From: Trichosphaerium sp. ATCC 40318
Taxonomy: Eukaryota; Discosea; Flabellinia; Trichosidae
Assembly: GCA_038496445.1 (NCBI GenBank)
Contig: JALMLS010000015.1
Span: 558,001-622,000, forward strand
Reading direction: 5' to 3'
DNA: 64,000 nucleotides
Program-made: the position numbers and the translations under genes
Shown here: piece by piece, positions 21,145 to 33,027 of the stretch
How positions within the stretch are numbered: the stretch's first letter is position 1
How the letters are laid out: each line of letters opens with the position of its first letter
Notes under the pieces: model-generated
Told to the model about the DNA's origin: nothing
Database searches by the model: none
The model's input: only the letters and a program-made list of their open reading frames with translations

Positions 21145-23813
21145 TTAGTACCCTGATTCTTCTGTTGTTCTCAATGTCCAAGGTAGGATTGACTTTCTTA
21201 CAGAAGGAATAAAGAATACAGAAAAGAAGAAAACGACTACAACCTATAAGAAAAAAGTAAGAAAAAGAAAGACGGGCTTGTTTTACCAATGCGATTGCAC
21301 CAACAGTTACTCCAACAATAATACCTACATTAACACTACTACTACTATCACTACACTTTTCTGTGAGAATCAAAAGAGATAGACTAAATCATAGTTAGAA
21401 TACAAAGAGTCGGTGTTGTTTTAAGTCGTAGGTAGAATGGAAATTATACCCTGTCGTTGATCGTTGTTGTTGAGTTTCAACACATTCATGATTTGTCACG
21501 TTTATGTTTTCCTCTCCAATGATACATGGACTCTCGATAGCTTTGATGACAGTATCCGATGATGTATCAACTCCAGATATATCAATGACGAATGAACTGT
21601 TTGGTTGTATCACTAGGCATCCTACACAGAAATTACCCTGGAGCGGCAGTTATGTGACTTGTAGGACAAAGTCGTTCCCAGTTTATATGAAAATTACCTT
21701 CTACTGTCAACGTGGCACTTTCTTGATCGTCAAAGACCAATACAACATCACCATTGTTTGTAAAGTCGCCTTGAACAACGGTGGGATCACCAAGCGTTAA
21801 GATAACTTCAGGGTTCACAACAATGTTGTCATTAAACGAACACATATCCATTAAACTGGCACAATCAAGGCAAGTACTGTCAACACACTCAATTGTTGTA
21901 TTTACTAATGATACAGGCGCACTTGCTTAATACCAGTTTTAGTTCAGTTACTTTTGTAAAGATTGACGTACGTGCAGCTGTAGTAGGGGTTGCGGTTGGA
22001 GTCACAGGTGCTGATGTTGGAGTCACAGGCGCTAATGTTGGAGTCACAGGTGCTCTTGTAGGTGGTAGCGGCTTAGTCGCTAATAATGGCAGACGTTAAC
22101 ATTTGATAAAAACAATGTACAAGTTACGTATGCAGTCAAAAAGATGTGTTGATGTATCCAAAAAGAAGACATACTGCTCTCCAGAAGTTGGTACAGCAAG
22201 TACCTACAAACATATGAGATAGAGACCAAGTAAACAGTAAGAATTACTTACAGCAATAATGCAATTATCACTATCAAACACTCCTTTTGCTGTGATGAAG
22301 CCAGGAGAAGCGGCATTTACGCTTATCTTTGGATCCTACAACTCTGGTGAACAAGTTCTTGAGCACATTTGGTATAGACGTACCACACTTTCTGGATAAG
22401 AAGAAAGGTCCAATTGAAAATCTTGTGATACTTGATAGATCGAAACAAAGGAAGATACTTGATTGGGAGACACAGCAACAGTGTTGAAAATAACGTCATC
22501 TTGTCTAACATCTATTCGGCTCATGATCACTGAAGCACAATCATGAGTAATGGAGTACAAAAAAAGACCTCCAGAGGCATCAAGAGATTGAAGAAATATT
22601 GAATTGTTGTATTGGTTATACGTCAGAGTTACTTGAATGGGTTGTTCGTCTAGTGATAAAGAACCAATGTCAACCTATTGTTCAGATGTTAGTATGTTCA
22701 ATCCAAAAAGCCAAGTTGAGTTATATTGCATACAATGTCCGTGTTAACTATCGCCTTGAATAAGATTTGAGTTAGATCCTTTGGGTTTTGACTTGCAAAT
22801 ACAAAACATTCTTCTGTCACAGCAAGTGCTGCTACCTTTGTAGGTATTTCAACTAGTATTGTATTAATTAGGTTGCAACCTACGCAAGTCCAACATACTT
22901 GGAATGATTACAGTAGCTGTTGTGGGATCGTTGTATACAATGAATATATTGTACAAAAAGCCTGTTAGGCTTACTGTAATACCACTTACCACCAAGTCCT
23001 CGTTATCTTTTTGAATATCATTTTTAGATTTTTTCAGGAATAGCTATTTAATAATGGAACGTACACTCAAGAGTTGATATAGATGTAATTGCTTCTGTTA
23101 ATGTTTCACTCTTTGTTGGATTTAATGTAATCGTCTTAACAACTTGTGAGTAATACGGATATTGAGCTGTTTCATACTTTGTTGCTTAGATGTGGTGTCA
23201 AATAATCCACTTGTAAGTTATTACCCCTTTTGGAAACGACTTGAAACTCGCTGTTTCCTGGCGATGTATGTAAATTATTGCACAGTGTGAAAGTAACATC
23301 ATCGTCTGCAGCTCCAATGAATAGTGGCTCAAAACTCCGTGTTCCGTCGCGCAATTCTAAAGCACATAAGTGTATTTTAAACTTTTTTTTATACGTGCCT
23401 TTTGGCGAAACGACAACAACTGCAATACCAAAGTCGCTGATTAACGCGGTATCAACCTCTACAAAATTACACTCAGGGTTTAAAATAACAACAAACAGAT
23501 CCGGGTGAACTTGTAGAACAAGAGACAAATAAAAAGTTTAACTAAAACTGAACTTGGTACACGTACTCGCTTTGGTAGCATACACATAGTAAAGTTCTCC
23601 AGTTTCCATGCGTATAGTAGCAATATCTGGAGACCCATCATTAGAAATATCCTTTGACATTGTTATATTGACCGCGTCAATAAATGGGACGTCATTAATA
23701 GTACCACCGGCAATAGTACAAACTAAAAGGATTAAATTATGTATTCCTCCATTTCGCCGCGTACCTGGCATAAACAATACTACAATCACGAATGCGTTGA
23801 TTAATGATAGCAT
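21145..23813 (-). CDS. Array paralog 2: type I membrane glycoprotein, long Pro/Thr stalk
   Basis: The start at 23813 (MLSLINAFVIVVLFMP) is preferred over an in-frame upstream ATG at 23861 because it aligns with the short signal peptides of the paralogs. The ectodomain holds ISNDGSPDIATIRMETGELY, LELRDGTRSFEPLFIGAADD, NNLHTSPGNSEFQVVSKRGN and IQVTLTYNQYNNSIFLQSLD. The stalk near 21975-22065 repeats the unit APVTPT(S/L). The membrane-proximal domain starts TIECVDSTCLDCASLMDMCS and includes VVQGDFTNNGDVVLVFDDQE and GCLVIQPNSSFVIDISGVDT. The TM is GIIVGVTVGAIAL spliced to VVVVFFFSVFFIPS. The tail is VRKSILPWTLRTTEESGY. Of the four copies that keep the tail motif, this one has the most diverged TM and tail, yet it keeps R-K-x-x-L-P-W-x-L-R. 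Confidence 0.8.
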
Positions 23814-24269
23814 TGTAGTAAAAAAGAGCTTTTCACAAAGTGTTACTGAAGTAAAGTACAAAAACAGGTGCTAATGAACAAGAAGTTAAAAAAAACGTGT
23901 TTCCAAGCGGTTTAATACGTTGTAACCCAAAGACTTACTTAATTAAGAAAAAAGAGCATTCACGTGATTTAAAAAAATGTTCGTTCGCTTGCCTAAACCA
24001 CTCGACTGGTGTGATATTTTTTTGACGAGATATGCCAAACAAAGTAAAAGTAAAACTATTTTCTTATTGTAAGGGCAGCGCCCTCTAAGTTTATCACATT
24101 TTCTTATTTTCTGATTTTAAACCATTGAGCGTGACTCAGTCACGTGCTTTAGAAAATTACCCTTCCATTAACAGTAATTTAAGTTTGTGTTGCGTTTTTA
24201 ATTTCATCGTTACATGACGTTTTAAACAATTTTGGTAGCGCTCGCTTTTTTTCTGTACAATGTAGTTCA
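23814..24269. other. Intergenic spacer between array paralogs 2 and 3
   Basis: About 450 bases with CACGTG at two positions (near 23960 and 24140) and no coding feature recognised. Confidence 0.4.
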
Positions 24270-26808
24270 CTATGTAGACTGATGCTTGTTTCTCAAAGAC
24301 CAAGGTAATACCGCATTTCTGAAAGGAGGAATAAAGAATGCAGCAACAAAGAAAATGATGATCAACTAAAGGAACAAAATAAGAAAGAGAAACCATGAAA
24401 AAGAAAACAGGTTGATTTACCAATACGAGTCCACCAATTGTCGCTCCAATGACGATACCCAGAGTACTACTACTTCCACTACTGCAGTTATCTGTAAAAA
24501 CAAAAAGATCGAGGCTAAATTGCGGATTACAAGGTAGAACGTTAGAATTGAAAGTACCCTGTTGCTGATTGTTGTTGTTGAGTTTCAACACATTCATGAT
24601 TTGACACTTTAATGTTTGCAGCTCCAATGATACATGGACACTCAATAGCTTTGATGACAGTATCAGATGATGTATCAACTCCAGATATATCAATGACGAA
24701 TGAACTGTTTGGTTGTATCACTAGGCATCCTACACAGAAATTACCCTGGAGCAGTTATGTGACTTGTAGGACAAAGTCGTTCCCAGTTTATATGAAAATT
24801 ACCTTCTACTGTCAACGTGGCACTTTCTTGATCTTCAAAGACCAATATAACATCACCATAGTTTGTAAAGTTACCTTGAACAATGATAGGATCATCAATT
24901 GTTACAACTACTTGAGAGTTCACTTTAATATTGGCATTGAACGAACACATATTACTGCTGCAATCGAGGCATGTACTATCAACACACTCGATCGTTGTAT
25001 TTACTGGAGCTAAAACTGTACTTAGAAAACGTGTCTGATACTCCGGCCAATACTTACGTGTAATTGTGGTTGGTGCCAGAGGTGGTACTGTTGGTGGTAT
25101 CGATGCTGGTATAAATAGTATTAACAAATTATTCAGTTAAGGTAACTAACGTATGCAAGCGAACAGCTGTGATGTTGTATTTAATAGCAACACATACTGA
25201 GAACCAGATCCTGTTACAGTGAGTACCTTTTAAAAGATTAGCTAGTAAATCCTAAAAGTAACGATCAACTCACAACAATGACGCAATTGTCCCTATCGAA
25301 TACACTATGTATTGCTTGAAATCCAGGAGTTGCGTCAGGTGATATCGCTGTAGGACTCTAAAAGGATAAGAACCCGTTAATAACATGTAATTTCTTCGAA
25401 GGGCGTACATATCCAGGGGGATAAGTATCAAAGTGCAAGTCACCCGCCATTGCGGATATCTGGAAAATAACAACAAAAGAAGATACGCCACTCGGAAGAA
25501 CATCAACAGCGTTGAAAACAGTGTTTGTCAACACACTTTCTGGTGGAGAAATATCCAGTGTTGTACAATTGTGGTTGATAGAATAGCTCGTTAGTAATGT
25601 GTCTGATTCATCAAGCTCTTGAAACAATAGTGTATTGTTGTATTGATTGTACGTAAGACGTATTTCTGCTGGTGGTACACTGAGTGACAGAATACCAATA
25701 TCTTCCTGTTTTTGTACGTTAGCATTTTCAAAGCATATTTAACATTAAGTTGCGTACAATTTCTGCGTTAAGTATTGCCTTGAATAAGATTTGAGTTAGA
25801 TTGTCTGGGTTTTGACTTGCAAATACAAAACATTCTTCTGTCACTGCAAATGCTGTAACGTTTGTTGGTATTTCAACTAGTGTATTAATTAGGTTAACTT
25901 AAACAAAGCCAACTTACTTGGAGGAACAGTTACGTCAGAAGTATTTGGGTCGTTGTATTCAATAAATACATTGTAAAAAATAAGTGGCGGCGCTGTTCTT
26001 GTTGTGATACCACTCACCACCACGTCCTCATTAACTTTTTGAAGTAACGTTTAGTTTGACATAATTAGTCTAGATAGAATGAAGCGTACGCTCAATAGCC
26101 GATAGAGACCCAAGTGGCTCAGTTAGCAGGGATTTTCTTCTTGAAATGTCAATAGAAAGCGTCTGGAAGGGAAAGTGTTAATTGGACTGTGGTGCTTTTA
26201 ATAGTACTCCGTCACGTACTTTGTTTAAATTTGGTGTCAAATAGTCCACAAACATTTCACCAGCCCCGCTTTCATAAACAATTTGAAACTCGCTATCACT
26301 TGGCGCTATGTCGAAGTTGTTTGGTATTTTGAAATTGGAAACATCTGGAATGAATAGAGGCTCAAAACTGCGTGTTCCAGAGCGCAACTCTAAAATCCCA
26401 AAAAACCACGTTAGAATTTTCAGTGTTTACAATAATTTAGTCACGTGCCATCTCTCGACACTACAGTAATCGCGACTCCATTTTCATTAGAAACTAAAAA
26501 TGTAAATTAAACTCGACTTGTGTCGTTTTCTGAAGTTGATGTTCGTACATGCTTTAGACGCGTAGACATAGTACACTTCGCCTGTTTCCATGCGTATCGC
26601 CGAAACTGAAGGAGAGCCCACGTTTGAAATAGTAGGTGTTAGCGTCAGGTACGTTGTATCAAAAAATGGAGCTTCAATAACAACCCCTCCTGCTATTGTG
26701 GCAGCTACAAAAAAAGCAGTGTAAGAAAAACAGATTATTGGACAGCTGTGGTGTTTTACTTGGCATAGACAATAGCAAAATCGCCAATATGATGATTTCA
26801 GCCGACAT
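24270..26808 (-). CDS. Array paralog 3: type I membrane glycoprotein
   Basis: Signal peptide MSAEIIILAILLLSMPS. The next exon encodes VATIAGGVVIEAPFFDTTYL and SAIRMETGEVYYVYASKA. Further ectodomain blocks are LRSGTRSFEPLFIPDVSNFK, SDSEFQIVYESGAGEMFVDY, EIRLTYNQYNNTLLFQELDE and VLTNTVFNAVDVLPSGVSSF. The stalk is PASIPPTVPPLAPTTIT. The membrane-proximal domain has TIECVDSTCLDCSSNMCSFN, IIVQGNFTNYGDVILVFEDQ and the GCLVIQPNSSFVIDISGVDT block, which is nearly identical to paralog 2 and to the fragment at 1127. The TM IVIGATIGGLVL splices to LIIIFFVAAFFIPP. The tail is FRNAVLPWSLRNKHQST. Intron positions match paralogs 1 and 2. Confidence 0.8.
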
Positions 26809-27080
26809 TTGGCAAGATTGGCGCTTTTGTAGAGGTGTTTTTTGTGTGAATCCCTTTACGAATTCGTTATTACAAGGGTAATGGTAAACGAGTCCAAATT
26901 AGTCTGTGACAGTTTCAATTAACAAACGCTTTGTCACGTGATAAGCACAGCGAAACTCTTTAGCCGAAAGTGTCTTCACATACCGAACTAAAGTTTATTT
27001 TATTTATAGAAATACAGTAGCGCATCAACTAAACCACACAAATGGTTTTGGAAAATTGGAGATTGAAGCAAAAAAAAAGT
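26809..27080. other. Spacer
   Basis: Upstream of paralog 3 and downstream of the kinase-like gene. It contains one CACGTG near 26936. No other feature was seen. Confidence 0.4.
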
Positions 27081-29538
27081 TTATGGATTAAGTTGTAGCA
27101 TTTGGCTTGAGCTTCTGTAAGTTACTCTTGCTGCTTCACGGAGTACAGATCTTGATTTTTTTACTACGCCAGGTGTTGCATAACTCTAGGTGATAGAGTG
27201 AGAACCAGCAAGCTGAACGTCAAAGAAAAAAATAGAAACAAAAGAAGTCAATCGACTATGTACTTTACTTGATGGCGTGTAATACGTGCGATCCATCAAA
27301 ACCATAAGGTATGTAAAAAAATAGAAAACGAAGAACTATGATTTTTTGAAGAGCGTGTTAAGAGGAAAAAACCGACGCACCTCAAACTTCGTCGATACAT
27401 CTTTATCATCACAATTCATTTGTTTTTCCATATAGTCTTTAACAATATTCTTTGCCTCTTCGTCATAATCAAATTCAATATCAATAATACGTTTCAATAG
27501 AAAGAGGTTATCTCTTAGAGTCATAAACATAACTGTAGCAAGAGAAACAAAATCCTTTAACACATGTTTTTCAATAAATTTACCCAAGTTCGCATCAAAC
27601 TTAGGAAATGCAACCAGTTTACCAAGTCCTTTTCTTTCTGTCTTACCACCAACGTATCCACCTTGATCTATCCGTATAAGATAGTCTTTATTACCTAAAA
27701 ACAACAGACATAAGAAAAAGAAAAGAAAAAACAGAACGTTGACAAGCTTGATTGTTTTGACAAGTAAATCACGTGCCTCTGTTGTTTACAAGAAAATTGT
27801 CTTTGTGGGCGTCTCTTATCCCAAATGAATAAACAAACATTAGAGTAGCAGCCATTGACCTCAAGAAGGTCTTGTCTATACCATTGCCATAGCTTAGCTT
27901 ACTGTTATTAACAGCCTTTGCTTTTCGCCGTAAATAGTCATAAAAGTTCCCTGAATTATCGAGAAATTCAATAATACCCCAAGCGTCATTATGTGCAATA
28001 ATCTTAAAGCAACCAAGAGAATCAGACATACCTAATCTTTTTTTAGAGTCATATTAAGGATAAATCACGTGAATCTATTTAGAGAAAGATTGACGTGTTT
28101 AGTACCAATATCTCTAAGGATTTCTCTTACTGCATAATTAACTGTACTTAACGCTGCATCTGCTCTCAGGTCGTCTTTTTTAAATATAATCTTGTGAGAT
28201 GGTCTTCCAGCTGAGAAACATTCTAGTAAAAGCGGTCTCTTTCCAGAGTCAAAAAGCTTTAATGGAACAATCTAATACCAAGTCATTTTTTACAATGAAA
28301 ATAACGAAAAGTGGAGTACTCTACCTTCTGTAGTTTACACCCAGTTATCGGACATCGTATTTGCTTTCCTTGACAAAATTTTTTTGATGCCTGAAGGGAA
28401 TCTGACGATTTCTACCAGCAGGTTAGTCACAAACGAACTCAAAAGTTTTTCAAAATAATTTTTCAGCAAAAGTATTTTGATACAACGTACAGCGAGTTCA
28501 GAAAAGAAATTGAGCGTCTCATCTATTTGCGTCTCAACCCGTACATTTGTAAAATTATTTTTAATCCCAAGTTCACGTAATAAGTAGCTCAATACCCTAA
28601 ATCATTCGTAAAAACATAAAATAACCAAAAACAAAAGCTTTTGTCAAAAAAAAATGAACAAACTTGTTTTTTTTGTTGATTTAGGTTGTCAGTACCATCG
28701 CTGATTTTCTGTTAAACCACATGTGCGATCAAAACCCTCCACGTGACTCATTGGAAATTTCCCCTAACGAATTGTGTTTGTATGTGCCAAAATGTCAAAA
28801 AAACGGCCGTACCTCGACCGACTCGTTAGCGCTTGGCTGATAGGACAAATATCAGTATCGAACTAAACTACAGTGACTAAGAACACACCTTTTTTTCAGC
28901 ACCTCTTGAGTTTCGTGCTCTAGATAATGACCTAGCTTGAGATTTCGAATCTAAAGTACCATAACACCATTCTCCATGATAAGACGTTACAGTTGGTGTT
29001 TGACCCATAAAAATCGCCATAGCTTTTGGGTCACGAACTAGCGAAGGTTCGAACACTTTAATAGAAAAATAAGGTGTCACGTGTGATCAAATATTAATCA
29101 CGTGATGCGTAATAGTAAACAGGAGCAGATAAAAAACGAGGCTAATGTTTTTTGGGTTTTTTTCAACGCACCTTTAATACACCTTACTTTGCAAGGCAGC
29201 TTGCTTGACCATCCACCGACGCGTCGTAAATAAGCGTCACAGAATTCTTTCTTGTTTCTGCTGTTATCGGACAATATTATTTTACACAAGTGAAACATAG
29301 CGTCAAAATTAATAGATGCTATGTGTCTAGGCTGTGCGACTAAAAAACACAGTTTAGAAACCGAAAAAAAACCAAAAAACGAAACAAAAAAAGAAAACTA
29401 CCAACCGACACATTGGTTGAAATAAAAACACGTGAAGTGTATCGTTAACGAAAACAATACAAGAAAAAAGATTATCATACCTCCATCGAACCATTTGTGT
29501 AAATAACTATCGCACCTTCGTGCTTTAGGTGAAGCCAT
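27081..29538 (-). CDS. Divergent PI3/PI4-kinase-fold protein
   Basis: Start MASPKARRCDSYLHKWFDG, spliced to VAQPRHIASINFDAMFHLCK and, after an intron at 29,165, to VFEPSLVRDPKAMAIFMGQT. The kinase-like half reads PLKLFDSGKRPLLLECFSAG, KIIFKKDDLRADAALSTVNY (compare the lipid-kinase DDLRQD block), WGIIEFLDNSGNFYDYL, a catalytic-loop-like FGIRDAHKDNFLVNNRG and an activation segment DYLIRIDQGGYVGGKTE. The 3' exons encode LFLLKRIIDIEFDYDEEAKN and, after two introns, MVLMDRTYYTPSSK joined to SYATPGVVKKSRSVLREAAR and MLQLNP. The canonical D-R-H and D-F-G motifs are D-A-H and D-Q-G here. The catalytic-loop asparagine and the metal-binding aspartate are kept. The substrate is unknown. It could be a lipid kinase or a pseudokinase. 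Confidence 0.65.
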
Positions 29539-29797
29539 GCTACCCAAGGGAAGGATACGGCGCGTGATAGAAGTACAAAAATATAATAATAATTATGTCG
29601 TAATTTTCGCCAACAATCAAAAAAAAGAAAAGTCAACAGACATTCGCGATATCACGTGTTTTGGAAAAAAAATCAATTACCAAGTGCGTACGTTAGTGTT
29701 AGCTTTAGTTTTCCGTTCTACACATGGATATTGCTCCAGCTATAACATTTGAAATTCTAATTGTATTTTTTTTTCCTAGTTACGCTAATATCGCCAC

Positions 29798-32554
29798 ATG
29801 TTAACAGTTGGAAGCCTGTTGGTGATTATATTATCTTGTTTGCCGCGTAAGGTATTCCAAATTTAATGGTTCTTATACTCGTTTTAGTTTCTACTTTAGC
29901 AGGCGGAGGCGAGCTCCTTGCTCCTTACACTAATACCAAAAATGTGACAGAAACAAACGATCTTAGCAATGAAGGAAATCCAGACATGGCTGCCATACGC
30001 GTGACAACAGGCGAACTATATTTCGCTTACGCTACCCAAGCATGTGCGCAATTGTAAATCACACTTCCATCTTTACCCGTAAAAAGCTAAGAATTGTTCT
30101 GTGAGACTAACTGCTTTGTTTCTTCCAAAACAAAAAAACAAAGGCAGTCATGTTTTGTTTTGAACAAGAGTGCTTTGATGACTTTATAGTAATTTAATTG
30201 CCTAGTAAGGTCTCTCGTTGAAATTGGTAGTACGATCGTTGTAGTTTCGCCAACCGGCACGTTTTATTAAAATTGTAATTACTTATTGTGTTCATCTAGA
30301 GTTGCAGACAGGAACACGCAGTTTTGAGCCACTATTCATTCCAAACGCTTTTAATGTTAAAATACCAAACAACTTGCACACATTGCCTGGTGATAGCGAG
30401 TTTCAAATTGTTTATGAAAATGGGGCTGACTTGTTTTTGGATTATTTAACTCCAAATCTAAACAATAGAGTACTTCCAGAATAGCTGAGTTTATGTAAAC
30501 TAACGGCCTTCGAGACAATATCTTTGGACATATCAAAGAGGAAACTGTTACTTGATAAACTTGATTCTCTCTCGGTCATTGAGTGTACGTTATACCCTAT
30601 CATTCTCCCAAGTCAAACTAAATGATTTTGATTAGATAATGATGACGTGGTGGTAACTGGTATAACAGAGCTCGCAACTGAAATCGTTATAATCACTGAA
30701 TACAAGGACCCAATGACACCTGATATGGTAGTTCCAGGTATGCTCTTTCAATACCATAGCTCAAACCACTAAACACAAATAGTTCCCATAGCATCAAATG
30801 TTTCAGCGTTAGCTATTGTAGAAGATTGCTTTATACTTGCGAGTAACAAACCAATGGATGCAGATGAAGTACTAATTAGAGCAGTTGTTGGCACAAATGT
30901 GGTACTGTTTGCGAGAACTAGCAGATAGTTAATACATCTTTTACATAGATTGATATCGACACTGTTACACTTGATACACTGGCAAAACAAATAATCCTTA
31001 CATACAACGAATTGAACAATACATTATTACTTCAAATTGTGGATGTGGATAGCATACTTTATCAATTCGCTATTACCACAGATTGTAGTACTATGGATGC
31101 AGCCAGTGGTGCATTCGTTGACGCAGATGGTTTATTTAGTGGTGTTGAGGTTTTTCCTAGTAACGAAGCTACATTCATTACACTGTTCCAATTAGGGAGT
31201 GTCAACTTTTTTCAAGTGGCACTATATCCTTTTACAGTGGTAAGGTCTTAACATGTTAAACCAAACTTTATTGAATATCTTTTTTTAGGTTAGTTTTGTA
31301 GAAGTTCCTGGAGCTGCTACTGCAGTAAGAAGCTTGAAAGGTGTTTTTGATAGTGACAATTGTGTTGTTAATGTATGCCATTCCTTTCTTTTTCTTCATC
31401 TCAAACACAGTTTTGAACCATTCAAGTCCCACAGAACCAAGACTCTTGGGTTTTTTTACAATCTAATGCTTTTTAGATGCTTGTTGTATCAGGCAATGGA
31501 GATCAGTTTGTTTTTTTTTTGACACCAACTACAGGCGCTCAACTTATTTTCATTTGCACCAGTGAGTATATAGTTTAGTTTACAATGAGACAGCTTTAAC
31601 ATTACTAGAAACTCAACCAGCGCCGCCAACAGCAGCACCAATGATACCAAGCACATTACCGCCAACACTTGCACCTTTGACATCACCGGTAACGGACGCA
31701 CCAACTACAGGTAACAACCATTCTAGTTCATACTTTTTATTGGTCATTTGAACTAAAGCTGTATCATTAGTAAATACAACAATTGAGTGTGTTGATAGTA
31801 CTTGCCTTGATTGTGCCAGTACAATGGATATGTGTTCGTTTAATGACAACATTGTTGTGAATCCCCAAGTAGTCGTAACAATTGATGATCCCACCGTTGT
31901 TCAAGGTAACTTTATAAACAATGGTGATGTTGTATTGGTCATTGACGATCAAGAAAGTACCACATTGACGGTTGAAGGTACTTTTCACAATACCTATGTA
32001 TATTTTACTGTTTATGCTAAAGCAATATTTTTACTGCTTTTTTTAACTATTGACGCATAATTGCTGCTGTGTAGGATGTCTAGTGATACAACCAAACAGT
32101 TCATTCGTCATTGATATATCTGGAGTTGATACATCGTCTGATACTGTCATCAAAGCTATCGAGAGTCCATGTATCATTGGAGAGGAAAACATAAACGTGA
32201 CAAATCATGAATGTGTTGAAACTCAACAACAACGATCAACAACAGGGTACAATTTCCATCTGCCCTGACAACTTAAAACAGTGTACAACAATTCCCTTTT
32301 GTATTCTAATCTATGATTTAGTCTGTCTCTTTTAATTTTCACAGACGACTGTAATGGGAGCATTAGTATGGGTGTCATCATTGGAGCAACTGTTGGCGGA
32401 CTGATATTGGTAAATCAACCTATTCCTGCTTTATTCTTATTATTATTTCCTTTAGTTGATCATCATTTTCTTTGTTGTTGTATTCTTTATCCCTCCTCTC
32501 AGAAAAGCAGTGTTGCCTTGGTCTTTACGAAAAGCACGCCAAAGAGAAACTTAA
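29798..32554 (+). CDS. Array paralog 4: type I membrane glycoprotein
   Basis: Signal peptide MLTVGSLLVIILSCLP, intron GTAAGGTA, then VSTLAGGGELLAPYTNTKNV and IRVTTGELYFAYATQA. The ectodomain contains LQTGTRSFEPLFIPNAFNVK, NNLHTLPGDSEFQIVYENGA, KVYFD-like strands, YNELNNTLLLQIVDVDSILY and LKGVFDSDNCVVNV. Stalk: TQPAPPTAAPMIPSTLPPTL. Membrane-proximal domain: TIECVDSTCLDCASTMDMCS, VVNPQVVVTIDDPTVVQGNF, GCLVIQPNSSFVIDISGVDT. The TM GVIIGATVGGLIL is completed across an intron by LIIIFFVVVFFIPP. The tail is LRKAVLPWSLRKARQRET. This copy is the source, or the closest relative, of the fragment at 1127-1605, including intron sequence. It is divergent from the kinase-like gene with about 260 bp between start codons. 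Confidence 0.8.
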
Positions 32555-32702
32555 TACAAAAAAAGTCTATGGTCATCATTCTTCAGTCCACTTTAACGCA
32601 CCTGGACAGATTCATCACCAATTTTGCTTGTTTTATGTAACAAATCAACATGTTCAAACTAAACTTACAAGTATTTATCCGTGACATTGTTATTAGTACT
32701 TT

Positions 32703-32943
32703 ATGAGGACGGGTTTATTATTGTGTGTTTTGGGTGTTTTTTTGCACATTCTTTCTTTACCTTCTTTTAGCTTCCCTACATGCACTGCAAACGCGGCTTT
32801 ATCAGGTAAAACCTCTTGAGAAATAAATAAAGTTCACGTGATTGTAACTATAAAACAACTTTCACATTTTGAACAACATAGTGGAGCACACTGGCGTGTT
32901 TTGCAATGTGAAGAAAGTTGTGACCTTCCTTATTGGACCATAG
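32703..32943 (+). CDS. Possible small secreted protein
   Basis: MRTGLLLCVLGVFLHILSLP is a good signal peptide and continues SFSFPTCTANAALS. A GTAAAACC...ACATAG intron with CACGTG inside leads to VEHTGVFCNVKKVVTFLIGP and a stop. Another frame of exon 2 reads WRVLQCEESCDLPYWTIVTS and looks more like a Cys-rich secreted domain, so the junction is uncertain or the gene is decayed. It lies between array paralogs 4 and 5. Confidence 0.35.
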
Positions 32944-33027
32944 TAACAAGCAAGTAGTAAGTAGCTCTTCCATTCTAAGGGTACGCCAACAACTTTCCAT
33001 GATTCTAATAGTTGTTCCTAGATCGCA

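Noticed and set aside
21893-22099. Plus-strand frame with V-G-V-T-G-A repeats
   Set aside because: It is antisense to the Pro/Thr-rich stalk of array paralog 2; the repeat comes from the stalk codons.
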